From Trichomonas vaginalis G3 (lineage: Eukaryota > Parabasalia > Trichomonadida > Trichomonadidae), in assembly GCF_026262505.1 (NCBI RefSeq), contig NC_067206.1, positions 30,891,896 through 30,955,895 on the forward strand: a DNA stretch of 64,000 nt, written 5' to 3'. The notes beneath the pieces were generated by a model. It worked only from the letters and a program-made list of their open reading frames with translations. It ran no database searches and was not told the DNA's origin. Each line of letters begins with the position of its first letter. Position 1 is the stretch's first letter. Below are positions 38,434-47,868 of the stretch, piece after piece. Position numbers and translations under genes: made by a program.

Positions 38434-40644
38434 TTAAACTATTTGCATATGTTCAACAGCAGCATCTGATTGGTTTTCTTTCTTCTTTTTGAGAATTATA
38501 AATACAACTGCAGTAATTACTATTATTACTACAATGACACCGATTACAGATCCCGCAATGATACCTTTTTTATTATTGCTGTAATTAATGTTGTCATATT
38601 TAATAATTAGAGATCTAAAATCTTCACTACTCTTAAATGTTATTTCATTGCCATTTATTTCATATGTAACTGCATTAGATTTATAATACAATTTTGGATG
38701 TCCTTCAACTTTAACGCGATACTCTTTATTCTTTTCAGATGCAACAAATGCAACATAACAATATCCATTCTTTTTACAAAAGCTGCCCCATTCGTCAGTA
38801 TAATTTCCGCCATCAACTTGGCCATTTGCATTTGCCATAAAAGTAGTATCATTATGCATTTCCTCATAAATTGGTTTCCAGACATCAAAATATGCCGTCA
38901 TTTGCTTACGAATTGTTTCATTATACCAAATTGTTTGACTTTTATCATAATGATCAACAGATGGAACACATCCAACAGCAGCACAATAACAAAATGCTGA
39001 TTCTACATATTGATTACCATAAGATAAATCTAATATAGTCATTGGTCTTGAACCTAAACTAAATCTATGATTCCATAACCCATCTCTGCTATGAGTGAAT
39101 TCATTTTTATTGAAGTACCTTTCAGAACCTGTTAAAGCAATATGCTGAACAACATTTGGAGGTGTTGTGCCGGCATTTATCCAAAAACCATTAGGTGCAT
39201 ATTGTTTAAATGACTTTAATAGATCTAAAGCTCCATTATACAAACGATAAAATTCTGCATTGTTATTTTTATCATCCAATATTTTATATGGATATATATC
39301 CAATGGCATTTCTTTATCTGTATAACTTGCATCATATCTTCCAAATACATCAAATGCAATTCCTGTGAACTTATATTTGTCCATCAACTTTTTCATTTCC
39401 TCTTGATATTGTTTCTTCTTTTCGGTTGAAATTAAGAAGAAACATGAAGAACCAGTAGTTCCATTATCATAGCAACGTAACTTTCCATCGATATCTCTTA
39501 TGCCATATTCCAATGCCATTTTACATGTTTCATTTGGACACTTTCTTAGATTCTCTTCAATATTTTCGTCATTTTTAACCCATTGATTATTTATCATACT
39601 TGGCGAGTAATATCTAAATGCTTTAATTCTTGGAGGTGGTTCTTTTTCAAGCATATAATAACCCCAAAATGCATTAACTAGACATGATTTAAGTAATTCA
39701 TCTTGTTTATACATGAGTTCATAATCCCAAGTAAACCAGTAACTAATTCCAATGCCATGTTTATCATAAATATCACTAAAAGCAAGGTGCCATTTTTCTA
39801 AAGCATCTCGATAACTTTTAGTTTCTACTTCCATTATAATACAAGAAACTTTAAATTTGGTTAATGGATGAATTGATAATTCCATGAAAGTATAGTTCTT
39901 GTATGTACGAGCATGCCAAGGTATAAAGTTATCATCATTGTAAATATCATAGCCAACAATTAAAGAGCTATTAGCAATAATTGGAGTTAACGTCAAATCA
40001 GTCTTTGATCGGGAAATAGGACTATTATATGACCAATAAAGCTTTGGTCTTTGATGAGCATTATTAATGTAAAGTGGAGAGAGATAAAATTGTTCTGTTG
40101 GTTCAATTTCTACAGTATATCTGTATATTTTATCTTTAATTTTTTCTTTTGTTGGAGATCCGTATTTCTGAATTTCAAAATCTTTCGCAATGAATTTGAT
40201 AGTTGGTAGCTTAAAAACTGCTTCAGCATCTCCTGAGAAGAAGTAAACAACAACGTTAAGATCGTTTAATAATTGTCCGATTGGTCCTGATATTGTTTGG
40301 CTTGCGTTTGGATGAGCCCAGTTGATCTTTTGGCCATTCTTAAAAATATCAACATAGCACTTTTGATTGATATTCGTTGTAAGTGTGTTGCACGTTAACT
40401 CTCTACGATCAAAAACAAGATCTGGCAAGTTTGATATTTTTGTTTTAATATATGCAGCATTACTTGCATTGGTACCTTTTGGGCATGCTATGGTACCTTC
40501 TTCTTTATTGACTGTGCAAATTCGTTTAGTAATCATATCGAAAGAAATTGGTAGTGTATAGTAATAATCAGGCTTAAGTATTTTACGAATGAATACATCT
40601 TTTGCATTTACAGAAGAAGAAAATGCAATAAGAAACTGTAACAT
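38434..40644 (-). CDS. Membrane-anchored glycoside-hydrolase-like (TIM-barrel) surface protein
   Basis: Starting at the ATG at 40644 gives a clear signal peptide (MLQFLIAFSSSVNA, cleavage before KDVF) and ~736 residues; an upstream in-frame ATG would bury it. A beta-rich N-terminal domain precedes a probable catalytic barrel with YWFTWDYELMY, TGIAFDVFGRYD, GFWINAGTT and an ILDLSYGN strand; the FDVFGR Asp is a candidate catalytic residue. A small beta domain and a single C-terminal transmembrane helix (GIIAGSVIGVIVVIIVITAV) with a Lys-rich tail complete it. The exact glycosidase family is not recognised. Likely acts on host or bacterial glycans at the cell surface. Confidence 0.6.
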   Translation of the reverse strand: MLQFLIAFSSSVNAKDVFIRKILKPDYYYTLPISFDMITKRICTVNKEEGTIACPKGTNASNAAYIKTKISNLPDLVFDRRELTCNTLTTNINQKCYVDIFKNGQKINWAHPNASQTISGPIGQLLNDLNVVVYFFSGDAEAVFKLPTIKFIAKDFEIQKYGSPTKEKIKDKIYRYTVEIEPTEQFYLSPLYINNAHQRPKLYWSYNSPISRSKTDLTLTPIIANSSLIVGYDIYNDDNFIPWHARTYKNYTFMELSIHPLTKFKVSCIIMEVETKSYRDALEKWHLAFSDIYDKHGIGISYWFTWDYELMYKQDELLKSCLVNAFWGYYMLEKEPPPRIKAFRYYSPSMINNQWVKNDENIEENLRKCPNETCKMALEYGIRDIDGKLRCYDNGTTGSSCFFLISTEKKKQYQEEMKKLMDKYKFTGIAFDVFGRYDASYTDKEMPLDIYPYKILDDKNNNAEFYRLYNGALDLLKSFKQYAPNGFWINAGTTPPNVVQHIALTGSERYFNKNEFTHSRDGLWNHRFSLGSRPMTILDLSYGNQYVESAFCYCAAVGCVPSVDHYDKSQTIWYNETIRKQMTAYFDVWKPIYEEMHNDTTFMANANGQVDGGNYTDEWGSFCKKNGYCYVAFVASEKNKEYRVKVEGHPKLYYKSNAVTYEINGNEITFKSSEDFRSLIIKYDNINYSNNKKGIIAGSVIGVIVVIIVITAVVFIILKKKKENQSDAAVEHMQIV

Positions 40645-41310
40645 AACGTTGAAGTTTTTCTGGAAAAAAAATCGGACTTTACTTATCGTCGCATTTTCAA
40701 TTTTTCTATTGATCGGATTCATATTAATGCAAACATGATTCAATAATGAAATACTGTTTCTTATTATATTCAAAAAGCATATTTGAAAATGCCGTTCATT
40801 AATTCCAAAGAAAATTATAAAATAAAAAAATTAACCTTCGAATTGATTAATCTGGATGAAATGGCTAAATATGAATGCAAATTTAATAATTCCAATAGAT
40901 ATTATTGATAATGGTGATCACCATTTAAATTAATTATTTTTTATTTGCATCGCTATAAACGATTAACGCAGAAAGCACTGAAATCCAAGAGATTTTTAGT
41001 GTATATGCATGATAATAATGGCAACTTCAGTGTTTTTTCATAGGCGAATACCAAACTAATAAAAAGCAAATGTTCATTCAAGCATAAAACGCTGATTATG
41101 AATGAACATAAAGTTAGCATTTTGTGAACAGGGAACTATTGTTTAAACAAATCCTATTTTACGAGAATTTCTTAACATAGTCTCATTATTCCTTCGCAGG
41201 TTAGGAAATGTCAAAAAAATTGAGAGGATGACAGGTTAAAGAAAGTACATTTTTATGGATTTTCAGATTAAAATTTAAGGCATATTTTGATTTCCATCAC
41301 TTTGATAGAG
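40645..41310. other. Intergenic, no gene seen
   Basis: ~670 bp between two minus-strand genes, AT-rich. ACTTCAACG just before the ATG at 40644 is a weak initiator candidate. Confidence 0.45.
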
Positions 41311-42728
41311 CTAATTATTATCTGGTGATTGCTCTTGTTGCGGAAATTGTTGTCCTGATTGCTGTGAATAATGATTATAATATGGAGAATTAGGTGATAC
41401 TCCTTGTTGTGGAGGAGACTGGTAAAAAACATTCGGAGCAGACAGATCAGGCAGTTGTTGATTGTTTAGCTGTAGAGGTTCGTAGAGCTGTCCAGGTTGT
41501 TCCTGGTTTGAATTAAAATCTTGAGACTGATTTGTTTGTAGTTGCCTCTGACCTAGAAATTGTTCATATTTTTCTTGCTCTTCCCTATATCTTTTTTGAA
41601 CGCATTGTCTCCTTCTTTCCTTCTTTGCTTTGGCAGCATCATTAGGAGTCATTGTTGCATATTCTGCTTTTCGTTTTTCACTTTCCTCTAAAAATTTATC
41701 CATATTATCTTCGAAGTATCTCTCCTTTTCGTTGGCTGTTCCGCATGAAGCGCATGAAGCACACAATAATATTAGAGGGAACAAAAGATATGAAATCAAC
41801 AAATATGCAATGTAACACATAAAGAAAAATATTCCACCGATAATCTCACGACAATATTCGTATTCTGTGCATCCTGGGCAAAACTCATTGCATCTCAGAC
41901 AACGACAATGATTCTCCACATCATTGGAAATTCTGCAGCAGCATACTTCTTTACAGCAATTTTCATCATCCTGACATTTGCAAGTGCAGCCACAACAATA
42001 ATCACAATGAACATACACATCATCACAAACTGCTTTTTCATGTGGGCAAAAGTCGCATTTTAAGTCACAGCAACCACAGCATTCACAGATCCAACAACTA
42101 AAAATATATTGTGCTAATGGATATGAACATTCTTTTTCCTGATCATTTTGAATATAATAATAATCGTATGCAGCATTGAATAATCCAGGGAATCTCAAAT
42201 AGAAACAGTAAAATAGACATCCACAACGTATTGCTCTATCTGGATGCTTTGAAATCTAAATACAAAAAATAATAAATGCAAGGATTCCAGAAATATCATA
42301 AATTGAGATGATGATGTCATCATTTTAAGGGCACATCTCTTGATGTTGATGTATTTTTGTTCTGATAATGTTTTCATGATATTTCGAGTAATTTTTGTTT
42401 TTGTCATAACAATAGATTTGATGGTATTATCTGTTGTATTCGATGGTGTGAACTTGATAAAACCTGCTGTTTGATTAAGCATAACAGTCGAATATTTAAT
42501 TGTTGTGCTAAATTTGATTTCTGTGCTATCTACATCATACACTTCTATTGTGTAATTGTACATGGAGGCAAAATTAATTGATAAAATGTTATTTTGGAAG
42601 TCGAAATAAATGCAAAAAGAATTGTCTTTGATGCTTAATTTGTGTGACATATTATCTAAATCATAAATTTTAGACTCGTTGGAACATGTTTTTGGTTCAG
42701 ATATTGCCAGGTACACTAGGAAAAACAT
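41311..42728 (-). pseudogene. Type I membrane protein with Cys-rich and Gln-rich cytoplasmic tail, one frameshift and one nonsense codon
   Basis: The 5' part (to ~42325) encodes a signal peptide (MFFLVYLAIS) and a beta-rich ectodomain with few cysteines. At a short A-run near 42325 the frame changes; the new frame encodes a hydrophobic helix (ISGILAFIIFCI), then hits TAG at 42256-42258, and continues open through a Cys-dense segment (CWICECCGCCDLKC, ~20 Cys) with a second hydrophobic stretch and a Gln/Pro-rich tail to 41311. Frame bookkeeping shows the TAG is in frame with the tail. TCATTAT just before the ATG is a good initiator. Probably a decayed receptor gene. Confidence 0.65.
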
Positions 42729-43531
42729 ATAAATAATGATAGTCTTTTTAATCCAAAAAGTGTGAAAAAGATGGTAAATTTTCGATTTTACAAATTTGTT
42801 CTGGGAGCTTTACATTGCATAAAACAAGCAAATGTGTCATTCAAAATCAAAATCAAAAAAAAATTGAAAATTTATATCGGATGAAGAAATGCAGCTTCAT
42901 ATATGATTATATTGAATAATGCAATATATCTTGATATGTCACTCAAAACAACTTTTTATTGCTAGGTTGATCAAATAATTTATACAAAAATTCTTATTGG
43001 AAAGGTTTTAATTAGCTTTATTTCAATAAAAATATGTGTATAATCATGCCTATGGGTTATGTAAGCTTAATAGTTAATTTGAGGATTCACAATCGGTATC
43101 TCAAGATTATTCAGACCAATTTTTGTAAGATTTGAATGTGTTTGTATATGTTGATGTGATGCTAATATTATAAGGTTAAAAGTGTTTATACTTTTATAAA
43201 ATAACTTGAAAATCTAGAAAAATTTTAAAGTTATTTTTGAAACATACGGACTCACGCAACTGATTATACTTTGACCCTTAATTTGATCATTCAAATTGTC
43301 ATTTCGAAACTCTGAAATAAAAGTGAAATAATTTACTCATATATTACTCGTTTGATGACTAATAATGACCGTATTATATTAAAGTTATTTAATAATATTG
43401 TCTAAAAGAATGAACTGTACTTAGTAATAGCAAAAATATATTTTTATTTAAATAAGAAATCGTTAAAAGAATTCCGCGAAGATTGAATCAATATTAAAGT
43501 CAAGTATGTTTGATATAGGATCTTGTGGAGA
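42729..43531. other. Intergenic, no gene seen
   Basis: ~800 bp AT-rich between two broken genes; no supported coding frame or RNA. Confidence 0.45.
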
Positions 43532-43908
43532 TTATTCTTTATCAGATTCTTTTGGTTTAAAATAATTATAATAAAAATCAAGCGTTACATTATGCCTAAT
43601 TAGAAAATTGTACCTAGCTCTCACGCTAACGTCTGATCTTCCGCTTAAATATTTCGCGATTCTTGCCCATTGCGGTCCAAACTCATTATATTTTTGGAAT
43701 ATATAATGTGGTCTTCTTTATCAGTATAAGGTTTTCTATTGATATTTGGTGCCAAGAATTTTTCCCATCGATCTTTGCACTGTCTAGGATTTCTATTTTT
43801 CATCTGTTTTGAAATCATATACCAATTCGCAGGTCCATGTTTTTCAACTAATCTCTTCAGCTTTTTATCTTCATCTTCTGAAAAATAGGACTTTGTGGTG
43901 GATAGCAT
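43532..43908 (-). pseudogene. R2R3 Myb-like DNA-binding protein, frameshifted in R3
   Basis: R2 is complete with three tryptophan/aromatic anchors (SEDEDKKLK, ANWYMIS, CKDRWEKFL). R3 starts YTDKEDHII and then shifts frame near 43690; the shifted frame continues with PQWARIAKYL, GRSDVSVRARY and ends with TAA at 43532-43534. T. vaginalis has many short Myb proteins that regulate iron-responsive genes. As it stands the protein would lack most of R3 and bind DNA poorly. Confidence 0.75.
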
Positions 43909-44353
43909 TACAGGAAACGAACAAAAAATAAATTAAATTAAAGCTAGAATTTATTATCAAAAAATTCAAAGAGTTCGAGGTTACAACCGTTGGATTTCTC
44001 AAATTATTGAATAATCATTAGATTATACTTATTATATTAATGTATCATGTATTTCACATTTTCTTGATTATTAAGAGTTAAATTCTCCGATCATTTTCAT
44101 AGGAAAAATTGAGGGGTTAAAATTTCTAATTGTCACCGACCAAATATAAATAATTATTCAAATAAAATGTTAATATTAGCATATTATAAAGCTAATTTCA
44201 TTTTCTAATTTCATGAATTAATTCAATTAATGATGGTTCGATTACGGGCGTAAATTCAAAAAATAATCAACTGAATAAGAATTTAAACAGAAGCATCATG
44301 TAAATAAATGACAATTTTTATAATTATAAAAAGTATTGTTTATTATTAGAAAA
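43909..44353. other. Intergenic, downstream flank of the disrupted ABC gene
   Basis: ~445 bp between the Myb pseudogene and the residual ABC 3' end. No gene seen. Confidence 0.45.
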
Positions 44354-44374
44354 TCACTGAAGCTGGAATTTAAC
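44354..44374 (-). pseudogene. Stranded 3' end of the ABC transporter gene (VKFQLQ-stop)
   Basis: GTT AAA TTC CAG CTT CAG TGA on the minus strand would restore the usual end of an ABCB-type nucleotide-binding domain after GGYYAA. It lies at the far side of the ~3.5-kb element, exactly where the missing 3' codons should be. Confidence 0.7.
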
Positions 44375-44407
44375 CACGTTTTCTCACCTCTTTTCTAACA
44401 TAACTAT

Positions 44408-45346
44408 TTACAAGCGTTTTACATGGTATATGTTGCGATGGTTCATGACTTTAAACAGTTTTGTAGCTTCTATTTCTTCGCTGAGGATATCGAATGTTTT
44501 AACTATGCCGAAAGTTTCTTTATACTTCTTCTTGACGTCAGACAGAAGGAAATCTTCAGCAGTTGGATAGTTTTTGTTCAGAAATGCTAACATGTCCATT
44601 TTATTTTCTACCGGCTTCTCTGCTTCTTTCTTTAAGTCTGCATAGTCGTTTCTCATACGTTCTATCTCTTTGACGGAGTAGTTATATTTCCTAATTGCCG
44701 CTTTACATTTTGAACATTGCGGGTTCATTTTTGCGTTATACATTGAAATAAAACCAGCTAGAACAACTAAAGCGTCAATGGTTTTCTTTAACTCAAAAGT
44801 TGCTGGTTTTATCTGTTTATTCCATACTTTGCCTCTTCTATCTTTATCTCTTATCTGCCATACACATTCAGCAACTAACGAAACAAAGTTGTCGTAGGTC
44901 TTAAATTCTTCAGATTTATATATGTCAGAAACATTCTTATATACCATGTCGCAATCTTTGTCCATAACCTTATGGTTGCAATGAAATCCTAGAAACTCAT
45001 AGTTTACCTTTCGTATGAACTTCTTTATTTCTACTGAGTCAGTTGCTTTGACTTCTATTTCGTCGAATTCAGGAATAGTGTGTTTTTGTTGCTGAATTTC
45101 AGGCAATTTGGGTAAATGGTCAATAATGTCCTGCATTTCATAAAGATACTGTTCATTTGTTTCATCTTTCGCACTACAGTCTAAATTACATGTTAAAAGT
45201 TCTTGCTTTATCTTCTGGATTTCTGTTTCGAAAGTATATGAAGAAGGAATGAAGCTTTTCATCTCTACTAACATAGATGTTGGATTCATGACTAACGAGT
45301 TTGGTGCTGTTGTTTGAATTGTTGTTGTGCCGATTGTTGAAATCAT
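44408..45346 (-). CDS. Unknown protein of the second element, 312 aa
   Basis: Helical, with an N-terminal Thr/Ser-rich stretch (MISTIGTTTIQTT), a CNHKVMDKDC segment and a CSKC pair followed by a coiled coil (YSVKEIERMRNDYADLKKEAEK). No domain recognised. The upstream sequence (polyA plus AACTAACTTTATTTTT) strikingly resembles that upstream of the Maverick helicase gene, and tandem arrays follow, as there. Intact frame, so possibly a structural or regulatory protein of the element. Confidence 0.6.
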   Translation of the reverse strand: MISTIGTTTIQTTAPNSLVMNPTSMLVEMKSFIPSSYTFETEIQKIKQELLTCNLDCSAKDETNEQYLYEMQDIIDHLPKLPEIQQQKHTIPEFDEIEVKATDSVEIKKFIRKVNYEFLGFHCNHKVMDKDCDMVYKNVSDIYKSEEFKTYDNFVSLVAECVWQIRDKDRRGKVWNKQIKPATFELKKTIDALVVLAGFISMYNAKMNPQCSKCKAAIRKYNYSVKEIERMRNDYADLKKEAEKPVENKMDMLAFLNKNYPTAEDFLLSDVKKKYKETFGIVKTFDILSEEIEATKLFKVMNHRNIYHVKRL

Positions 45347-45415
45347 ATCTTTTATACAAAATAAAAAAAATAAAAAAAATAAAACTAACTTTATTTTTTA
45401 TTTCGGGAAAATTCA

Positions 45416-45900
45416 TGAAAATTCAAGAGGTTAGAAAACGTGTTAGAAAACGTGTTAGATCTAACATTCTAACATAAATTATATTTTTGGTGTAAATTTC
45501 ATGAAAATTCAAGAGGTGAAAAAAGAGGTGAAAAAACAGGTGAGATCTAACATTCTAACATAAACTTTATTTTTGGTGTAAATTTCATGAAAATTCAAGA
45601 GTTTTAGACCATGTTAGAAAACGTGTTAGAAAACGTGTTAGATCTAACATTCTAACATAAACTTTATTTTTGGGTCCTTTACACTCATTACGAAGAAGTC
45701 ATGACAAAACATTTACGAAGAAGTCATGAAAATTCAAGAGGTGAAAAAAGAGGTGAAAAAACATTTACGAAGAAGTCTTGACAAAACATTTACGAAGAAG
45801 TCTTGACAAAACATTTACGAAGAAGTCATGAAAATTCAAGAGTTTTAGACCATGTTAGAAAACGTGTTAGAAAACGTGTTAGATCTAACCATCTACCCGA
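45416..45900. repeat. Tandem repeat array A of the second element
   Basis: Interleaved motifs: GTTAGAAAACGTGTTAG, the perfect 12-bp palindrome GTTAGATCTAAC, AAAATTCAAGAGGTGAAAAA and ACATTTACGAAGAAGTC. Compound head-to-tail repetition with small variations. Confidence 0.92.
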
Positions 45901-45936
45901 CATTCTCGTCAAATACAAAAAAATGACACTTTTTCA

Positions 45937-46002
45937 TTAGATAACTGTTATTTTTTGACGAAGTGAACGTTGACACTTCGTCAAAAAAATCCCTGAAATC
46001 AT
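45937..46002 (-). other. Hairpin-bearing 21-codon frame, remnant of a duplicated gene start
   Basis: ATG at 46002 is preceded by the same promoter-like sequence (TACAAAAAAATACAAAAAAAAC then TAACTTTATTTTT, minus strand order reversed) seen at the 312-aa gene, and both begin MIS. The frame ends after 21 codons and contains the hairpin 45951-45988. More likely a relic than a gene. Confidence 0.4.
45951..45988. other. 15-bp perfect hairpin between arrays
   Basis: TTTTTTGACGAAGTG (45951-45965) pairs with CACTTCGTCAAAAAA (45974-45988), loop AACGTTGA. It separates the two tandem arrays. Could be a terminator, cruciform origin or protein-binding site. Confidence 0.85.
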
Positions 46003-46070
46003 ATCTTACATACAAAAAAATACAAAAAAAACTAACTTTATTTTTTCTATCCTAAGGAAATTCATGACAA

Positions 46071-46620
46071 ATTCATGAAAATTCAAGAGTTTTAGACCAT
46101 GTTAGAAAACGTGTTAGAAAACGTGTTAGATCTAACATTCTAACATAAACTTTATTTTTGGGTCCTTTACACTCATTACGATGAAGAAGTCTTGACAAAA
46201 CATTTACGTTCATGTTTGACAAAACATTTACGAAGAAGTCATGAAAATTCAAGAGGTGAAAAAAGAGGTGAAAAAACATTTACGAAGAAGTCTTGACAAA
46301 ACATTTACGAAGAAGTCTTGACAAAACATTTACGAAGAAGTCTTGACAAAACATTTACGAAGAAGTCTTGACAAAACATTTACGAAGAAGTCATGACAAA
46401 ACATTTACGAAGAAGTCATGAAAATTCAAGAGGTGAAAAAAGAGGTGAAAAAACATTTACGAAGAAGTCTTGACAAAACATGTACGAAGAAGTCTTGACA
46501 AAACATTTACGAAGAAGTCATGAAAATTCAAGAGGTGAAAAAACATTTACGAAGAAGTCATGAAAATTCAAGAGGGTAGAAAAGAGGTGAAAAAAGAGGT
46601 TAGATCTAACCTTCTACCCT
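46071..46620. repeat. Tandem repeat array B of the second element
   Basis: Dominated by a ~27-bp unit, ACATTTACGAAGAAGTC(A/T)TGACAAA, present roughly ten times, mixed with AAAATTCAAGAGGTGAAAAAAG units and one GTTAGATCTAAC palindrome near each end. Ends 12 bp before the stop of the 286-aa gene. Confidence 0.92.
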
Positions 46621-46631
46621 AAAAGTATTTT

Positions 46632-47492
46632 TCAATACTTTTTCAGCACTTTTCCGTAGTTATATATGAAAGACAATTCGAGATAAAAGTCATAGTACAA
46701 TGGAATAATATGTTGCACACCATTTGTTGTGAACCAAACTTGAAAGTCAGAGAAACTGTTACTAGGTGGTTCGTAGAATTTAGAAGCAAAGTCATAAAAG
46801 TCCTTACCAATACATAGAAAACTATTGTTGCTTGAACTGAAACTTGCATGACACATAACATTTTGAGGGTCAAACACGTTTCTATAAACTGTCAAATCTG
46901 CTGGTGGAAGTATAAATTGAAATGGACCATCTGGTGGTAATGGTTCGTTCTGGTTTAGTAACCGAAGAAATTGTGCCCAAGAACGTTTGTCTACTTTCCA
47001 AAATAAAAACTCTGTATCTCTTGGAGGGTTAATTTCAATCTTTTGAAATGAAACGGTGGAGTTCATCTTGTCATATTCTAGTTTCAGATAGTATGTTCCA
47101 TTTAGTAAAGAGTCGTATTTTTCTTGAAATTCCCAATAATATTTGTTCATTTGAGTTTGAAAGTCATTTAGAGTTTTCTCAAGACTTTCGTCTGAACGAA
47201 CTGTAAAGATTCTCATTTCGTCAAATTTGTCTATTAGACCATCAGAACCTTTATACTGCCCATGAAAATATACTGCGAACATAAATGCGTTAGTTCTATT
47301 TGAAAACAAAACTCTTCTAAATCCTATTGCCTTTGCATCTGAAGGACTTTGAAGCCAACGAATTGGATAGTCAAACCTGTATGCTCGGGATGAAATTTCT
47401 TCATCTGAAATAGTCCTACCAGCATTTGTAAAGATATAGTCTAACGGTTTTGTATCTGCTACTTTTGTTCTTTGTTTTTCAACCTGAAGCAT
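46632..47492 (-). CDS. Unknown protein of the second element, 286 aa, beta-rich
   Basis: Starts at ATATTAAATG, the same signature as Maverick genes. The protein is rich in aromatic residues and beta-strand segments (IRWLQSPSDAKAIGF, NAFMFAVYFHGQY, EFLFWKVDKRSWAQFL, GPFQFILPPADLTVY), compatible with a capsid or spike-like jelly roll. No enzyme motif seen. I do not recognise the family; unlike any protein of the Maverick at 14-31 kb. Confidence 0.6.
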   Translation of the reverse strand: MLQVEKQRTKVADTKPLDYIFTNAGRTISDEEISSRAYRFDYPIRWLQSPSDAKAIGFRRVLFSNRTNAFMFAVYFHGQYKGSDGLIDKFDEMRIFTVRSDESLEKTLNDFQTQMNKYYWEFQEKYDSLLNGTYYLKLEYDKMNSTVSFQKIEINPPRDTEFLFWKVDKRSWAQFLRLLNQNEPLPPDGPFQFILPPADLTVYRNVFDPQNVMCHASFSSSNNSFLCIGKDFYDFASKFYEPPSNSFSDFQVWFTTNGVQHIIPLYYDFYLELSFIYNYGKVLKKY

Positions 47493-47597
47493 TTAATATA
47501 TGTAAAAATATATTGTTTTAAAATGGTATGCCATTTCATATTTCTCATCTAACAAACAAGTTTCCCAACGGTCTTCTCCAACAAACTCAGCGTACAT
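47493..47597 (-). CDS. Short upstream frame, 34 aa, abutting the 286-aa gene
   Basis: ATG at 47597; its TAA (47493-47495) is immediately followed by the ATG of the 286-aa gene (TAAATG). It may be a genuine small gene, a translational coupler or chance. Confidence 0.25.
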   Translation of the reverse strand: MYAEFVGEDRWETCLLDEKYEMAYHFKTIYFYIY

Positions 47598-47640
47598 TTC
47601 AAATAAAATTTAAAAAATGTCACTTTTTTAAAATAAATTT

Positions 47641-47841
47641 TTACTTCATGCAATGTTTTATTTCTGTGCCGTCTTCAAGTATGCCCCAATACTTACGCTT
47701 GGAGAGGACATGAACTTCAGAAAATACCTTATCTAGCTTAAAACAGCCCATCTTTTCACCGACCATTCCCATTTCAATGAGTTTGTTATAGCCTTCTTCG
47801 TTCGTCATGAGTGCGTCAATGTTCTCATAGTAAAAATAATG
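47641..47841 (-). pseudogene. Family B DNA polymerase, C-terminal fragment (second element)
   Basis: ~66 codons matching the end of a Maverick/virus-type polymerase B: a YYENIDAL segment that normally follows the DTDS motif, then EKMGCFKLDKVF and KRKYWGILEDGTEIKH, the typical 'lG.fk.e..f.e......K.Y.gi..dGte..k' thumb ending. It is cut off upstream by the element's terminal repeat. Its sequence differs from the Maverick polymerase at 14.5 kb, indicating a different lineage. Confidence 0.65.
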
Positions 47842-47868
47842 TTAGAATGTGTTTTAGACTATGTTAGG

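Larger units (their letters stand above)
44375..47868. mobile_element. Second virus-derived (Polinton-related?) element, ~3.5 kb, inserted in the ABC gene
   Basis: Bounded by ABC-transporter coding sequence on both sides (GGYYAA before 47869; VKFQLQ-stop before 44374). It contains two minus-strand genes of unknown family, a polymerase B C-terminal fragment next to the right end, two tandem arrays and a 15-bp perfect hairpin. Both termini resemble the internal repeat motif CTAAC...GTTAG (CTAACATAGTCTAAAAC at the right end; TTAACCACGTTTTCTC at the left). No clean target duplication could be identified, so breakpoints are approximate to a few bases. Probably an internally deleted derivative of a larger element. 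Confidence 0.7.

Noticed and set aside
42250..42330. Intron ending at the TAG in the Cys-rich gene
   Set aside because: Trichomonad introns have a GTAYGT start and an ACTAACACACAG end; neither is present, so an indel plus nonsense codon fits better.
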